This document shows, in pieces, positions 19,495-28,816 of a stretch of 64,000 nucleotides of DNA (positions are counted from its first letter, which is position 1; each line of letters begins with the position of its first letter). This DNA is from an uncultured Paracoccaceae bacterium. GTDB taxonomy: Bacteria; Pseudomonadota; Alphaproteobacteria; Rhodobacterales; Rhodobacteraceae. The stretch is from contig CATOSB010000002.1 in the NCBI GenBank assembly GCA_951812305.1, positions 620,001 through 684,000 of the forward strand, given 5' to 3'. The notes under the pieces are model-generated. The model was not told the origin of the DNA and made no database searches. It was given only the letters and a program-made list of their open reading frames with translations. Position numbers and translations under genes: made by a program.

Positions 19495-20099
19495 GCCGAC
19501 CACTGATTGCCATTCTTCGCGGTATCGAACCTGACGACGCAGTCGCGACCGCCGCTGCATTGATCGACGCCGGCATCGACCGGATTGAGGTGCCGCTGAA
19601 CTCTCCACACCCCTATCGCTCGATTGAACGCATGGCGGAAGCGTTTGGAAACGACGCGCTGATCGGGGCCGGAACGGTGTTGACGACGGAAGAGGTCGCG
19701 CACGTTTGTCGCGTGAACGGCAAGCTAGTGGTTTCGCCCAATTGCAACCCGGCAGTCATCGCCGCGACGCGGGATCTGGGAATGCAAAGCTGGCCGGGTG
19801 TGTTTTCACCGACAGAGGCATTTGCGGCATTGGAGGCGGGCGCGACCGGTCTGAAGATTTTTCCGGCATCCCTGATGGGAACGGATGGCTTACAGGCTAT
19901 ACGAGCTGTGCTGCCCACGGAAACGCAAGTTTTTGCAGTCGGCGGTGTCGGGCCAAGCGACTTTGCCGATTGGCTGAATGCGGGCGCCAACGGGTTCGGG
20001 CTTGGGTCATCGTTATACAAACCCGGAATGGCAGTTGCGGACATAGCCGCAAAGGCGAAAGAGTCCGTCGTGTCATTCGATGCCTATAACGCGAGATAA
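19491..20099 (+). CDS. dgoA: 2-dehydro-3-deoxy-6-phosphogalactonate aldolase
   Basis: A 202-residue class I aldolase of the KDPG/KHG family with the DgoA-type start [13 protein letters not shown]. It has the Glu segment [21 protein letters not shown] and the Schiff-base lysine in GLKIFPAS. It splits KDPGal into pyruvate and glyceraldehyde 3-phosphate. It is coupled to dgoK. The length is normal for the family. Confidence 0.94.
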   Translation: MSRPLIAILRGIEPDDAVATAAALIDAGIDRIEVPLNSPHPYRSIERMAEAFGNDALIGAGTVLTTEEVAHVCRVNGKLVVSPNCNPAVIAATRDLGMQSWPGVFSPTEAFAALEAGATGLKIFPASLMGTDGLQAIRAVLPTETQVFAVGGVGPSDFADWLNAGANGFGLGSSLYKPGMAVADIAAKAKESVVSFDAYNAR

Positions 20100-20138
20100 C
20101 AGAAGCGGCCGGCTGGCGCGCTGATCAGAGGTTGATCC

Positions 20139-20993
20139 ATGAATGCTGAGCTGTTCGATAAACGGTCGTGCCACCTGGGCGAGGGGCTTCTTTGGCATCC
20201 CGAACGTCAACAGATGTTCTGGTTCGATATTCTTGAAAACCAATTGCTTGGTCGCGATGGGGACAAAGAACTTGCCTGGACATTCGCCAGCAATGTTTCC
20301 GCCGCAGGCTGGACAGGTCGCGACACGCTGCTGATTGCTGATGAAACGCGGCTTTTCGACTTTAATCTTGAAACGGGCTCCGAAACCTTCGTTGCGCATC
20401 TGGAGCCGCAAGACCCGGGCAGCCGACCCAATGATGGCCGCGCCGACCCGCAAGGCGGGTTCTGGATCGGCACGATGGCCAAGCGGGGGCAATCTAGGCC
20501 AGGAACGATTTATCGTTATTATCGCGGTGAATTGCGGATGTTGTTTTCAAATATCGCAATACCAAACGCTCAATGCTTTACGCCTGACGGTCGGCACGCA
20601 TATTTCTCCGCCACCCGAGACGGCAAAGTCTGGCGCACGGCACTGGACGAGCATGGCTGGCCGTTAGGAGAACCAGAGCTGACTGTGCACGAAGACGGGT
20701 ACTTCATGGATGGTATGGTCTGCGCAGAAGATGGCACGCTGTGGAACGCACAGTACAGAGCGGGCCGCGTCGCAGTCTACTCAAGCGACGGCAAATTCAT
20801 CGAGGCCCATCCAATTCCTGCGAAATACACAACCTGCCCCGCTTTCGGCGGCAAAGATTTGACCTCACTCTATGTCACGACTGCCCGTCAGGACGTTTCA
20901 GCAGACGAGTTCGCCGCAAACCCGGCCCATGGGCAGACCTTCGTTTTGGAAACCGAAACCAAAGGGCAAGCCGAACACCGGGTGATCCTGTGA
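20139..20993 (+). CDS. SMP-30/gluconolactonase-family lactonase (probable galactonolactonase)
   Basis: A 284-residue six-bladed propeller. It has the metal-binding Glu near the start (HLGEGLLWHPE), SRPNDGRADPQGGFWIGTM (metal Asn and the DGR/D region) and YFMDGMVCAEDGTLWNAQY. SMP-30 family enzymes hydrolyse aldonolactones with a divalent metal. In this operon it would open galactono-1,4/1,5-lactone made by the SDR enzyme. There is no signal peptide, so it is cytoplasmic. Confidence 0.9.
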   Translation: MNAELFDKRSCHLGEGLLWHPERQQMFWFDILENQLLGRDGDKELAWTFASNVSAAGWTGRDTLLIADETRLFDFNLETGSETFVAHLEPQDPGSRPNDGRADPQGGFWIGTMAKRGQSRPGTIYRYYRGELRMLFSNIAIPNAQCFTPDGRHAYFSATRDGKVWRTALDEHGWPLGEPELTVHEDGYFMDGMVCAEDGTLWNAQYRAGRVAVYSSDGKFIEAHPIPAKYTTCPAFGGKDLTSLYVTTARQDVSADEFAANPAHGQTFVLETETKGQAEHRVIL

Positions 20994-21044
20994 CGCGCTG
21001 AAAGCCCGCACGACGATAACCCACTTAAATCACTGGCGAAACTG

Positions 21045-22946
21045 ATGAAACCAACCCTCGGCGTCTGTTACTATCCGGAACACTGGCCCGAAGAGATGTG
21101 GGCGGACGATGCCGCGCGGATGGTTGAAACCGGCCTGACATGGGTGCGGATTGGCGAGTTTGCGTGGTCCCGGATGGAACCGGATCCGGGTGATTTGCAA
21201 CTGGATTGGCTGGACCGGGCGATAGAAACCCTCGGGTCGGCAGGTTTAAAGGTTATCCTCGGGACGCCCACGGCAACGCCACCGCGCTGGATGTTGGATA
21301 AACACCCGGACATGTTGGCCGTCGACGCCGAGGGGCGACCACGGAAATTCGGATCGCGGCGGCATTATTGCTTTTCCCATCAAGGTTATCTGGAAGATTG
21401 CCGTCGGATCACCCGCATTCTTGCCAAGCGATATGGGCGAAACCCGCACATTCAGGCGTGGCAGACAGACAATGAATATGGCTGCCATGACACAACGATC
21501 AGCTATTCTGATGCCGCACGCGAAGCATTTCGCGACTGGCTGGCTCAACGTTATCAATCGCCGGATGTATTAAATCGCGCATGGGGCAATGTATTTTGGT
21601 CGATGGAATACCGCGATTTCAACGATATCGAATTGCCGAACCTGACAGTGACAGAACCCAACCCGGCACATGTCATGGCATTTCGCCGGTTTGCATCCGA
21701 TCAGGTTGTACGATTCAATCGGGCGCAAGTAGACATCATTCGCCGGCACTCCGACGCGCCGATCCTCCACAATTACATGGGTCGCGTGACCGATTTTGAT
21801 CATTTCGACGTCGGTGCCGATCTTGATATCGCGTCATGGGACAGCTATCCGATCGGGTTTCTGTCTGACCGACTGGGCGCAGACGAGGCGCAAAAAAAGA
21901 GGTTTCTGAAACAAGGAGATCCGGATTTTCAGGCCTTTCACCATGATCTTTACCGCGCCGTCGGGCGTGGCCGATGGTGGGTCATGGAACAACAGCCCGG
22001 ACCCGTGAACTGGGCACCCTGGAACCCCGCACCTTTGCCGGGCATGGCGCGCCTTTGGGCGTGGGAAGCGTTCGCGCATGGGGCGGAAACCGTGTGTTAC
22101 TTCCGCTGGCGCCAAGCGCCGTTTGCACAGGAACAGATGCATGCCGGGTTGCTGCGCCCCGACAGTCAGGCCGCCCCGGCGCTGGCCGAGGCCGCACAAG
22201 TGGCCAGAGAAATTGAACAACTGCCCGACACCGACCCGGCCCAAGCGGATGTGGCCATTGTCTTTGACTATGCTTCACAATGGGCTTGGGAAATTCAACC
22301 GCAAGGTGCAGATTTCGACTATTTCGCATTGGTTTTTGACACTTATCGCGCGCTGCGACGATTGGGCCTTAACGTCGATTTCCTGCCACCGGATTCGGGC
22401 GACTTGTCGCCATACCGTGCTGTGTTTATCCCCGGCGCGGTCACCCTAAAATCCGGGTTGTTGGAAGCATTGGCCACCTACGACGGCCTTGCCGTGCTTG
22501 GACCACGCACGAATTCGAAGACGGACGAAATGGCCATCCGCCTGCCCCTGCCACCCGACTTGCCCGGATTGGATGCAACGGTGTCACTGGTAGAAAGCCT
22601 GCCTCCGGGTGCGGAAATGCCGCTCGCCGAGGGCGGTGCGAATACGCGATGGTTTGAAGCCCTAGAGGGGGCCACAGACGTCGTCGAAACCACCGATGAT
22701 GGCCGCCCGTATCTGGTCCGTGAGGGCAACTTGCTCTACCTCGCTGGCTGGCCGGATGACACGGCATTCGCCCGCATCACCGCGCGTGTTTGCAAAGAGG
22801 CCGGACTCAGCACCGTTGAAATGCCCGGCGGCCTGCGCCAAAGGCTGACAGCCGGGCACAGGTTTTTGTTCAACTACAACGCTGTTCCCGTCACCCACGA
22901 CGGCATCACTATCCCCGCCGCCGGGGTGCATTGGCAGGCGCAATGA
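21045..22946 (+). CDS. GH42-family beta-galactosidase
   Basis: A 633-residue GH42 enzyme. It has the family start GVCYYPEHWPEEMW, WVRIGEFAWSRMEP, and TPTATPPRWM. The acid/base Glu is in QTDNEYGCHD (about residue 147) and the nucleophile Glu in WVMEQQPGPVNWAP (about 311), followed by the trimerisation/amidotransferase-like domain and a C-terminal beta domain. There is no signal peptide, so it acts on imported galactosides. It overlaps the mutarotase gene by ATGA. Confidence 0.94.
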   Translation: MKPTLGVCYYPEHWPEEMWADDAARMVETGLTWVRIGEFAWSRMEPDPGDLQLDWLDRAIETLGSAGLKVILGTPTATPPRWMLDKHPDMLAVDAEGRPRKFGSRRHYCFSHQGYLEDCRRITRILAKRYGRNPHIQAWQTDNEYGCHDTTISYSDAAREAFRDWLAQRYQSPDVLNRAWGNVFWSMEYRDFNDIELPNLTVTEPNPAHVMAFRRFASDQVVRFNRAQVDIIRRHSDAPILHNYMGRVTDFDHFDVGADLDIASWDSYPIGFLSDRLGADEAQKKRFLKQGDPDFQAFHHDLYRAVGRGRWWVMEQQPGPVNWAPWNPAPLPGMARLWAWEAFAHGAETVCYFRWRQAPFAQEQMHAGLLRPDSQAAPALAEAAQVAREIEQLPDTDPAQADVAIVFDYASQWAWEIQPQGADFDYFALVFDTYRALRRLGLNVDFLPPDSGDLSPYRAVFIPGAVTLKSGLLEALATYDGLAVLGPRTNSKTDEMAIRLPLPPDLPGLDATVSLVESLPPGAEMPLAEGGANTRWFEALEGATDVVETTDDGRPYLVREGNLLYLAGWPDDTAFARITARVCKEAGLSTVEMPGGLRQRLTAGHRFLFNYNAVPVTHDGITIPAAGVHWQAQ

Positions 22947-23941
22947 TTGCCCCATTTGGCAATACGCAATCAGGCGAAACAGTTCACCGCATAACATTGC
23001 GCAGCGATGCGCTTGACGTCAGTGTCCTGACTCTTGGTGCTATCTTGCATGATGTCCGCCTCAATGGCGTCGATCACAGCCTGACGATTGGCTTTGATGA
23101 GCTGGCACCCTATGAGGGCGCGCATTTCCACGTCGGGTCCATTGTTGGGCCCGTGGCCAACCGTATTTCAAACGCCCGTGCGGCTATCGTCGGTGTGACC
23201 CACCAGTTCGAGGCGAACACACCGGGAGGCCACACGCTTCACAGCGGGTCCACGGGTCTACAGCATCTAGTTTGGAAGATCGAAGAGCACAATCCACATT
23301 CCACCACATTGTCTGCGCATTTGCCGGATGGCACAGGTGGGTTTCCCGGCAATCGCCACATAGCCGCGCGTTTTACGGTCGCAGATGCCACACTGAAACT
23401 GGAAATCGCTGCCGAGACTGACCGGTTGTCGCCGATCAGCCCAACCAATCACAGTTACTGGAATCTCGGACCTCATCCAACGACCGATGGGCATATATTG
23501 GCAGTGAGTGCCGAGTGCACCACGCCGCTTGACCCCGAAATATTGCTGCCCACAGGCGCGGTTTCTGATGTGGCGGGCACCCGGTTTGATTTTCGCACGT
23601 CGCGCACAATTGAGGCGGGGGCGGAAGGATTGCTCGACCTGAACCTTTGCCTGTCAAACACGCCCCGCGCGCTCACACCGGTTGCGCAACTGGACGGACC
23701 GACCGGCATCACCATGAAACTGGCCACAACCGCGCCGGGTTTGCAGGTGTTTGACGGTCACATTTTGGGCGATGCGCCTGCGACGCTGCTGGATGGGCGC
23801 CAACTTCAGGCTTACGGCGGGTTGGCGCTGGAAACACAGTACTGGCCTGACGCAATGGCCAATCCTGACTTTCCCACAATCCTTCTGGCGCCGGGGATGA
23901 AGTGGCAGCAGGAAACGCTGTGGAGTTTCACGCGCGCTTAG
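22943..23941 (+). CDS. galM: Aldose 1-epimerase (galactose mutarotase)
   Basis: A 332-residue galactose mutarotase fold. It has VGPVANRISNARA, a catalytic His in HTLHSGSTG, the second His in SPTNHSYWNL and the catalytic Glu in ALETQYWPDA. It interconverts galactose anomers, useful because GH4 and GH42 release different anomers from the one the dehydrogenase uses. The start is chosen by the ATGA overlap with GH42. It is the last gene of the operon. Confidence 0.93.
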   Translation: MIAPFGNTQSGETVHRITLRSDALDVSVLTLGAILHDVRLNGVDHSLTIGFDELAPYEGAHFHVGSIVGPVANRISNARAAIVGVTHQFEANTPGGHTLHSGSTGLQHLVWKIEEHNPHSTTLSAHLPDGTGGFPGNRHIAARFTVADATLKLEIAAETDRLSPISPTNHSYWNLGPHPTTDGHILAVSAECTTPLDPEILLPTGAVSDVAGTRFDFRTSRTIEAGAEGLLDLNLCLSNTPRALTPVAQLDGPTGITMKLATTAPGLQVFDGHILGDAPATLLDGRQLQAYGGLALETQYWPDAMANPDFPTILLAPGMKWQQETLWSFTRA

Positions 23942-24006
23942 AATTTTGCGGTCTTATTGTGCCCGGGTGGTTTCAGCCCGAATGCGGCGCACACGGTAAT
24001 CGGCCC

Positions 24007-24105
24007 GCTCCTTCATCTGGCCAAAAATACATCGGGGGGTCGTCCTAGTTTGCGCCATTGGTTCGAGCAACCAATGGACGACGGGGCTGGCCCCCCGGTT
24101 GGTCG
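24007..24105. repeat. Dispersed intergenic repeat, copy 1 (with hairpin)
   Basis: The core GCTCCTTCATCTGGCC followed by AAAAATAC (24007-24030) matches the inverse of 49297-49320 in 22 of 24 bases. It is followed by the perfect hairpin CCATTGGTT / AACCAATGG (24055-24077) and a G/C-rich inverted segment. It lies between the converging galM and acyl-CoA synthetase genes and may end both transcripts. Confidence 0.65.
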
Positions 24106-24133
24106 GATTGCTTTAGCAATTCGAACGCCAGCC

Positions 24134-26020
24134 TCAGGTCCAGTCAAACGGGCGCGCGAAGGAACCAAGCAACTTGGTCACAGCTTCCTCGTCGACGTTA
24201 CCCGTCTTGGAAACCTGCGCCACAAGACCGCGCTTTTTATCCTCGGTGACGGCAACGACATGCGCGGCCAAACCGGCCTCAGATAACGCGTCGTTATAGA
24301 TCCGCGTGATTGCCCGCTTACGAAGATCAGGCTTGAATACCTTGCCGACCGCGGTCTTCGGCAATTCATCCAGAATTTCCAGATATTTTGGCACAGCGGC
24401 GCGTTCGACGTCGCCAACCTTTTCCTCGGCAAAGGCCAAAAGCTCATCGGAATTGATCGAAGCACCGCCCACGAGCTCTACATAGGCACAAGGCAATTCG
24501 CCCGAATGTGCATCCGGCTGCCCGATCGCGCCAGCAAACGCCACGGCTTCGTGGCCCGCAAGCGTTTCCTCGATGATCGCGGGATCGATATTGTGGCCGC
24601 CGCGGATGATCAGGTCTTTCGCCCGACCGGTGATCCAAAGATACCCATCCTTATCGATGCGACCCAGATCGCCCGTGCGCAGATGGGTGCCATAGTGGTA
24701 GAGATCCTTGTTTTTTTCGGCTTCGGTATATGTTCCCGATGGCGTAACCCCCGGGCTTGAAACACAAATCTCACCTATCTCGCCTTTGGGCGCCTCCGCA
24801 GGGCCATCCATTGTGTCATTGACAATCAGGACGTCCGAGTATGGGAACGGATATCCAATCGATCCGATTTTCTTTTCGCCTTCGGGCGGGTTGATCGACA
24901 CAAGGCAGGTCGCCTCTGTCAACCCATAACCCTCGCAAATCGTGACATTGGCCGCATCCTCAAAGCGCTTGTAAAGCTCGACAGGCAATGGAGCAGAGCC
25001 GCAAAATGCAAGACGAAGCGAAGAGATATCCGCATCAACCGGGCGCTGCATCAGGGCTGAAATCGCGGTTGGGACGGTCACCATAAACGTTGCCTGATAG
25101 CGTTCGATCAGTTTCCAGAAATTGTCGAACACGCCGTCGCCACGATACCCTTGCGGGGTTGGAAACACGATATGCGCGCCGGAGGCCAGAGACGCGCCCA
25201 TATTCACGATTGTCGCGAATACATGGAACAGCGGCAGTGGCACAATCTGCACATCCTTTTCGGTGAACAGTAATTTACCACCCAGCCACGCGTTATAGAT
25301 GATGCCGCGATAATAATGCTGTGCGACTTTCGGCATCCCGGTTGTGCCGCCGGTGTGGAAATAGGCGGCCACACGGTCTTCGGTCGAATCGTCAAACACA
25401 AGCGTCGCAGGTTGGGCCTCGACCTCCATTGCGAAATCCAGCACACGTGCCCTGTGGTTCACCGGGTTCTTGGGGCGGATCAACGGAACGATGATTTTTT
25501 TCAGACCAGTCAAGTAACGCAGCAGGTCGACTTCCAACACCGTTTCGACATTTGGGGCCAGTTCCACCGCCTGGGCGACCTTTTGCGCCACATCGGTTTT
25601 TGGAAAAGCTTTCAGCGTCACCACAAGTTTGGCGCCCGTTTCCCGCAATATCGCGCCGATCTGTTCGGGTTCCAGCAAAGGATTGACCGGATTAACAATG
25701 CCCGCGACCTGCCCGCCCAAAAACGTCAGGATGGTTTCGGTGGCGTTGGGAAGGATGTAAGCCACAACGTCCTTCTCGCCGATTCCAAGAGCGCGAAATG
25801 TGTTGGCGACCTGCGCTGTCCGATCCCGAAGTTCTGACCAAGTCAGGGTTTCCGCCGGATCGTTCGGCCCTGAAAACATTTGAAACGTGGTCGCAGGACG
25901 ATCACCAAAGGTCTCTGCCGTTCGGCATATCTGACCCCATGTCGTGACCGGAACATCACGATCTTCCCACGGCATTTCATTCTGCAGCGAATTGCGGTCG
26001 GCCAGTGTGGCATAAACCAT
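24134..26020 (-). CDS. Acyl-CoA synthetase (AMP-forming, ANL superfamily)
   Basis: A 628-residue adenylate-forming enzyme. The P-loop-like motif reads YFHTGGTTGMPKVAQH, then ICEGYGLTEATC (A5), a RTGDLGRIDKDGYLWITGRAKDLI region (A7-A8, given in parts: RTGDLGRIDKDG and ITGRAKDLIIRGG) and the catalytic Lys near the C-terminus (LPKTAVGKVFKP). It activates a carboxylic acid to its CoA thioester; chain length is unknown. A strong RBS (GGGGAGGA) precedes ATG 26020. It is monocistronic and probably cytoplasmic or membrane-associated. Confidence 0.93.
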   Translation of the reverse strand: MVYATLADRNSLQNEMPWEDRDVPVTTWGQICRTAETFGDRPATTFQMFSGPNDPAETLTWSELRDRTAQVANTFRALGIGEKDVVAYILPNATETILTFLGGQVAGIVNPVNPLLEPEQIGAILRETGAKLVVTLKAFPKTDVAQKVAQAVELAPNVETVLEVDLLRYLTGLKKIIVPLIRPKNPVNHRARVLDFAMEVEAQPATLVFDDSTEDRVAAYFHTGGTTGMPKVAQHYYRGIIYNAWLGGKLLFTEKDVQIVPLPLFHVFATIVNMGASLASGAHIVFPTPQGYRGDGVFDNFWKLIERYQATFMVTVPTAISALMQRPVDADISSLRLAFCGSAPLPVELYKRFEDAANVTICEGYGLTEATCLVSINPPEGEKKIGSIGYPFPYSDVLIVNDTMDGPAEAPKGEIGEICVSSPGVTPSGTYTEAEKNKDLYHYGTHLRTGDLGRIDKDGYLWITGRAKDLIIRGGHNIDPAIIEETLAGHEAVAFAGAIGQPDAHSGELPCAYVELVGGASINSDELLAFAEEKVGDVERAAVPKYLEILDELPKTAVGKVFKPDLRKRAITRIYNDALSEAGLAAHVVAVTEDKKRGLVAQVSKTGNVDEEAVTKLLGSFARPFDWT

Positions 26021-26238
26021 CTGCGATTTCCTCCCCTATAGATTCGGCCCGTTGCGCAGGCGCGTGCAACGCGCGTTAAGCAGGGACGCAAGTTATTTCA
26101 GGTATGACGCAGCGAAACTTTGACCGTTGCAAGGGGAAATTAAGGATGCCGGCAACAACGGCACTGATCGGACCCGGTTAACCGGCTTCCTCCAGTCCGC
26201 CATAATCACCGCCGTAAACGGGCTGTTTCATCGCCGCC

Positions 26239-26802
26239 TCAGCGGCGACTGCTGCGCGAACGTTTCTTTCCACTCGGCGCTGCATCTTCTGCGTCACCAC
26301 CGGATGTTTTCTGGCCGCCCTTTGCCGCCGCAGGCTTGGGTGCCGGAATGACCTTTTCCTCTTCACCGGTCCGTCGGTTCGATTTGTAGGTCTTTGTTGT
26401 TTCATCCTGACATGTGGAACAGGTGTATGTCTCGGTGACGTCATAGACCTCTTCGATCCATGTCGTGACTTTAGTCGATCCGTCTTCCTGAGTTTCGCTT
26501 TCCTCTTCGCGCGAACTGGAATCCAGAACTTCTGTCCGATCTGTACGCGACCGGCTGAACGCCGCGCCGCAATTCGCACATTTCGCGGATTTCGCGCCGG
26601 AATTGAAACTTGCGCGATGCACAAGAAAACCAGCGACCAACGCCACAACGGCGGACCCGCCAATGCGGATTCCAGAGTTCTGGCTGCCCAGAATCCAATA
26701 GGCGACCAGCCCGACAATTAGCGCGACGATCACGCCAATGATCGACGCCGATTTCTGAATGGCCGCGCGCTTTTCAACCTGTTCCTGCGAAAAGTCCGAC
26801 AT
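26239..26802 (-). CDS. Membrane protein with a zinc ribbon, function unknown
   Basis: A 187-residue protein. It has two adjacent transmembrane helices (about residues 20-60: IIGVIVALIVGLVAYWIL and IGGSAVVALVAGFLV). A cytoplasmic or periplasmic domain follows with CANC (about 74) and CSTC (about 124) pairs that would form one zinc ribbon, then a basic, disordered K/R/S tail. The ATG at 26802 follows GGGGGAAC and gives a sensible N-terminus (MSDFSQEQVEKRA). I do not recognise the family. It stands alone. Confidence 0.65.
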   Translation of the reverse strand: MSDFSQEQVEKRAAIQKSASIIGVIVALIVGLVAYWILGSQNSGIRIGGSAVVALVAGFLVHRASFNSGAKSAKCANCGAAFSRSRTDRTEVLDSSSREEESETQEDGSTKVTTWIEEVYDVTETYTCSTCQDETTKTYKSNRRTGEEEKVIPAPKPAAAKGGQKTSGGDAEDAAPSGKKRSRSSRR

Positions 26803-26877
26803 CTGTTCCCCCGGTGTGCAAATACCTGAAGATGTTGGCATTTGAATGAGCACCGGTCAATGTATCGGGTTATTGGC

Positions 26878-27270
26878 TTATTCTGCGGCAAGCCCTTCGG
26901 TGAACTGCAACTTCGCCAGACGAGAATAAAGCCCCCCGGCTGCCACCAATTCCGTATGCGTGCCCTCGGCGACAATCCGGCCCTCATCGAACACCAGGAT
27001 GCGATCTGCTTTCTTCACTGTCGCCAGCCTGTGCGCTACAATCAGGGTCGTGCGACTTTGCGACAATTCATCGACCGCTGATTGCACCAGTCGCTCGCTT
27101 TCAGCATCAAGGGCGCTTGTCGCCTCATCCAAAAGCAGAATTGGCGCATCCCGCAGAATTGCCCGCGCAATGGCGATGCGCTGTTTCTGCCCGCCCGACA
27201 GCATGACGCCGCGTTCGCCAACGTATGAATCATAGCCATCCGGCAAGGCCGTCAGGAAATCTGCACATCG
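26878..27270 (-). pseudogene. C-terminal fragment of an MsbA-like ABC exporter
   Basis: The frame reads the end of a nucleotide-binding domain: [18 protein letters not shown], signature [15 protein letters not shown], Walker [13 protein letters not shown] and H-loop IVAHRL, with a normal C-terminus. The membrane domain, Walker A and Q-loop are missing. Upstream of about 27270 the sequence no longer matches an ABC exporter and instead fits the opposite-strand glycosyltransferase-like fragment. It is about 125 residues of an original protein of roughly 600. Confidence 0.85.
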
Positions 27271-27607
27271 CGACCTGACTGCACCGCCACGGCGAACTTT
27301 CAGGCGCTCGGGCTATGTCGATGTGTTCGAGGGCTATGCGGGAGTGTTAGTGAAGCCAAAGATGTTTGACGCCTCGTTTTACGACATCCCACCGGTGCTT
27401 TGGGGTGTAGACGATGTCTGGCTGTCAGGAATGTTGACGCTCAAGGGGTACCCAATCTGGCTGAACGGCGGCGTGCTCGACCCACGACAGGCAGAGGCAG
27501 AGCGCCATGCGCCGTTGGCAAAATCGGCAATCGATGGCGCAGATAGGCGAACAGCAAACCGCGCCGGTGTCGAGTATTTTCAGGAAAATCACCGCATCTG
27601 GCCGTGA
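27255..27607 (+). pseudogene. C-terminal fragment of a glycosyltransferase-like gene
   Basis: The open frame without a proper start reads [39 protein letters not shown], then AGVEYFQENHRIWP at the end. The DDVWLSG-type segment resembles the acceptor-side region of GT2-like transferases, but the assignment is weak. Its 5' part is cut at the same junction (about 27255-27270) that cuts the ABC exporter fragment on the other strand. It ends one base before tRNA-Gly. Confidence 0.6.
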
Positions 27608-27608
27608 A

Positions 27609-27682
27609 TGGAGCGGGCGGCGGGAATCGAACCCGCGTCATTAGCTTGGAAGGCTAAGGTCTTACCACTACACAACGCCCGC
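27609..27682 (-). tRNA. tRNA-Gly (anticodon UCC)
   Basis: A full cloverleaf reads on the minus strand. The acceptor stem is GCGGGCG / CGCCCGC. The anticodon stem TTAGC / GCTAA encloses loop CTTCCAA, with anticodon TCC. The T-arm contains GGGTTCGATTCCC. CCA is encoded (27609-27611). It lies directly beside the truncated gene pair and the accessory region, so it may be an integration site. Confidence 0.97.
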
Positions 27683-27979
27683 GCAGTAGATTGAGGACAT
27701 ATTTCATGGGTGTTTTAGGGTCAAGCACATGTGGTATGGCGGGCGGCTTATCCACAGAACGTTTCAGGAAATTCGACGAAATCCGCCCAAAGCCGACGCC
27801 CAACGTGAACACGAAATGCTGCGGTCGCAGGCCACATTGCGGACACCGGCGATCATCTGCAGCATTTGGAAATTGTTAACAGCAGGGTCGCGGTTGCTTC
27901 TGCCCTTCATTGCGCAACGACCAGGGGTCCGTTTCCTTTGGTCATACCCATCTGATCCAAGCACCCGAAACTGCAAGCA
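27683..27979. other. Gap between tRNA-Gly and the APH-like gene
   Basis: 297 bp without a supportable gene. Some short frames exist but none has an RBS or familiar composition. One perfect TTATCCACA (27748-27756) is present, probably by chance. Confidence 0.4.
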
Positions 27980-28816
27980 TTACTGTGAGGTGAGCCGGTT
28001 CAGCACCCGTTCGCTCCATTCCGCGACGCGATTGGCGGTTGCAACACAAATGTCTCGATCCTTGCCGGATCTCATCTGCTCGACCTGCTCTGCGACGCGA
28101 CGCCGGGCAGCGATCCGGATCATCGCCGGCAGGGCGGGCGTGTCCACGAACGGTGCAATATCGGGTATGTCGGTGAACCAGCCCTGATCAACGAGAATGA
28201 TTGCCTCCGCGAAGGCAGGCGGGCGCCAGTAAAGAGTTGGATCGATGATGCCAGGCGGCAGGTCGTCCGCCAGGACGACGTTGCCTGTCAGGTCCGCATG
28301 AACACGCTGCCGTTTGAGTGCGGGGGGCGTGACACGGAGACGGCCAAGCAGCGTATCGAACGGCTCCCCATATTCCGCCGACACTTCCGCCCATGCGACC
28401 CTGTCCGCCCGCGCCCAGGGATCGTCGCGTCCAACAAGAGCCGGATCGTATGGCAGACTGCCGAGCAGCCGGTGGTAGGCGCGTGCCGCGCGCAGCGTCT
28501 CGATCACGCGCGATGGATGGGCCTCGCCCTTGATCCATTGCCACGCCGTCCAGCCGTCCACCTCCCACGTCCCGGATTTGGACCGGACAGGTCTCTGAAA
28601 GCGACAGTTCGGATCCTCCGGAAGACAGGCATGTGTGGTCGCCAAACAACGTGCCACGGCGGGACCAGGACTCGGCTTCAGGACGACGTTCCCCGCACGC
28701 CACGACGTGCCCATGCCTGCAGGTAAACGTTCGGCGTCGGCCCTGGCGGAGAATGCTTCACAAATTCTGACCAACTTGCCGGCGGCGCCCTTCGAAGTTG
28801 CGGACTTCCTGTTCAT
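27980..28816 (-). CDS. Aminoglycoside-phosphotransferase-fold protein (TIGR02569-like)
   Basis: A 278-residue protein. The C-terminal half has the kinase-like pattern QRVHADLTGNVVLADDL (catalytic loop HxDxxxN, one residue shorter than classical APH) and GIIDPTLYWRPPAFAEAIILVDQ. That resembles the TIGR02569 family, mostly seen in actinobacteria, rather than true resistance enzymes. A strong AGGAG precedes ATG 28816. There is no evident operon partner. The taxonomically unusual family and the position beside tRNA-Gly suggest acquisition by transfer. The substrate is unknown. Confidence 0.72.
   Translation of the reverse strand: MNRKSATSKGAAGKLVRICEAFSARADAERLPAGMGTSWRAGNVVLKPSPGPAVARCLATTHACLPEDPNCRFQRPVRSKSGTWEVDGWTAWQWIKGEAHPSRVIETLRAARAYHRLLGSLPYDPALVGRDDPWARADRVAWAEVSAEYGEPFDTLLGRLRVTPPALKRQRVHADLTGNVVLADDLPPGIIDPTLYWRPPAFAEAIILVDQGWFTDIPDIAPFVDTPALPAMIRIAARRRVAEQVEQMRSGKDRDICVATANRVAEWSERVLNRLTSQ

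Noticed and set aside
27748..27756. Perfect DnaA box TTATCCACA beside tRNA-Gly
   Set aside because: A single box without neighbours, an AT-rich unwinding element or replication genes; expected by chance in 64 kb.
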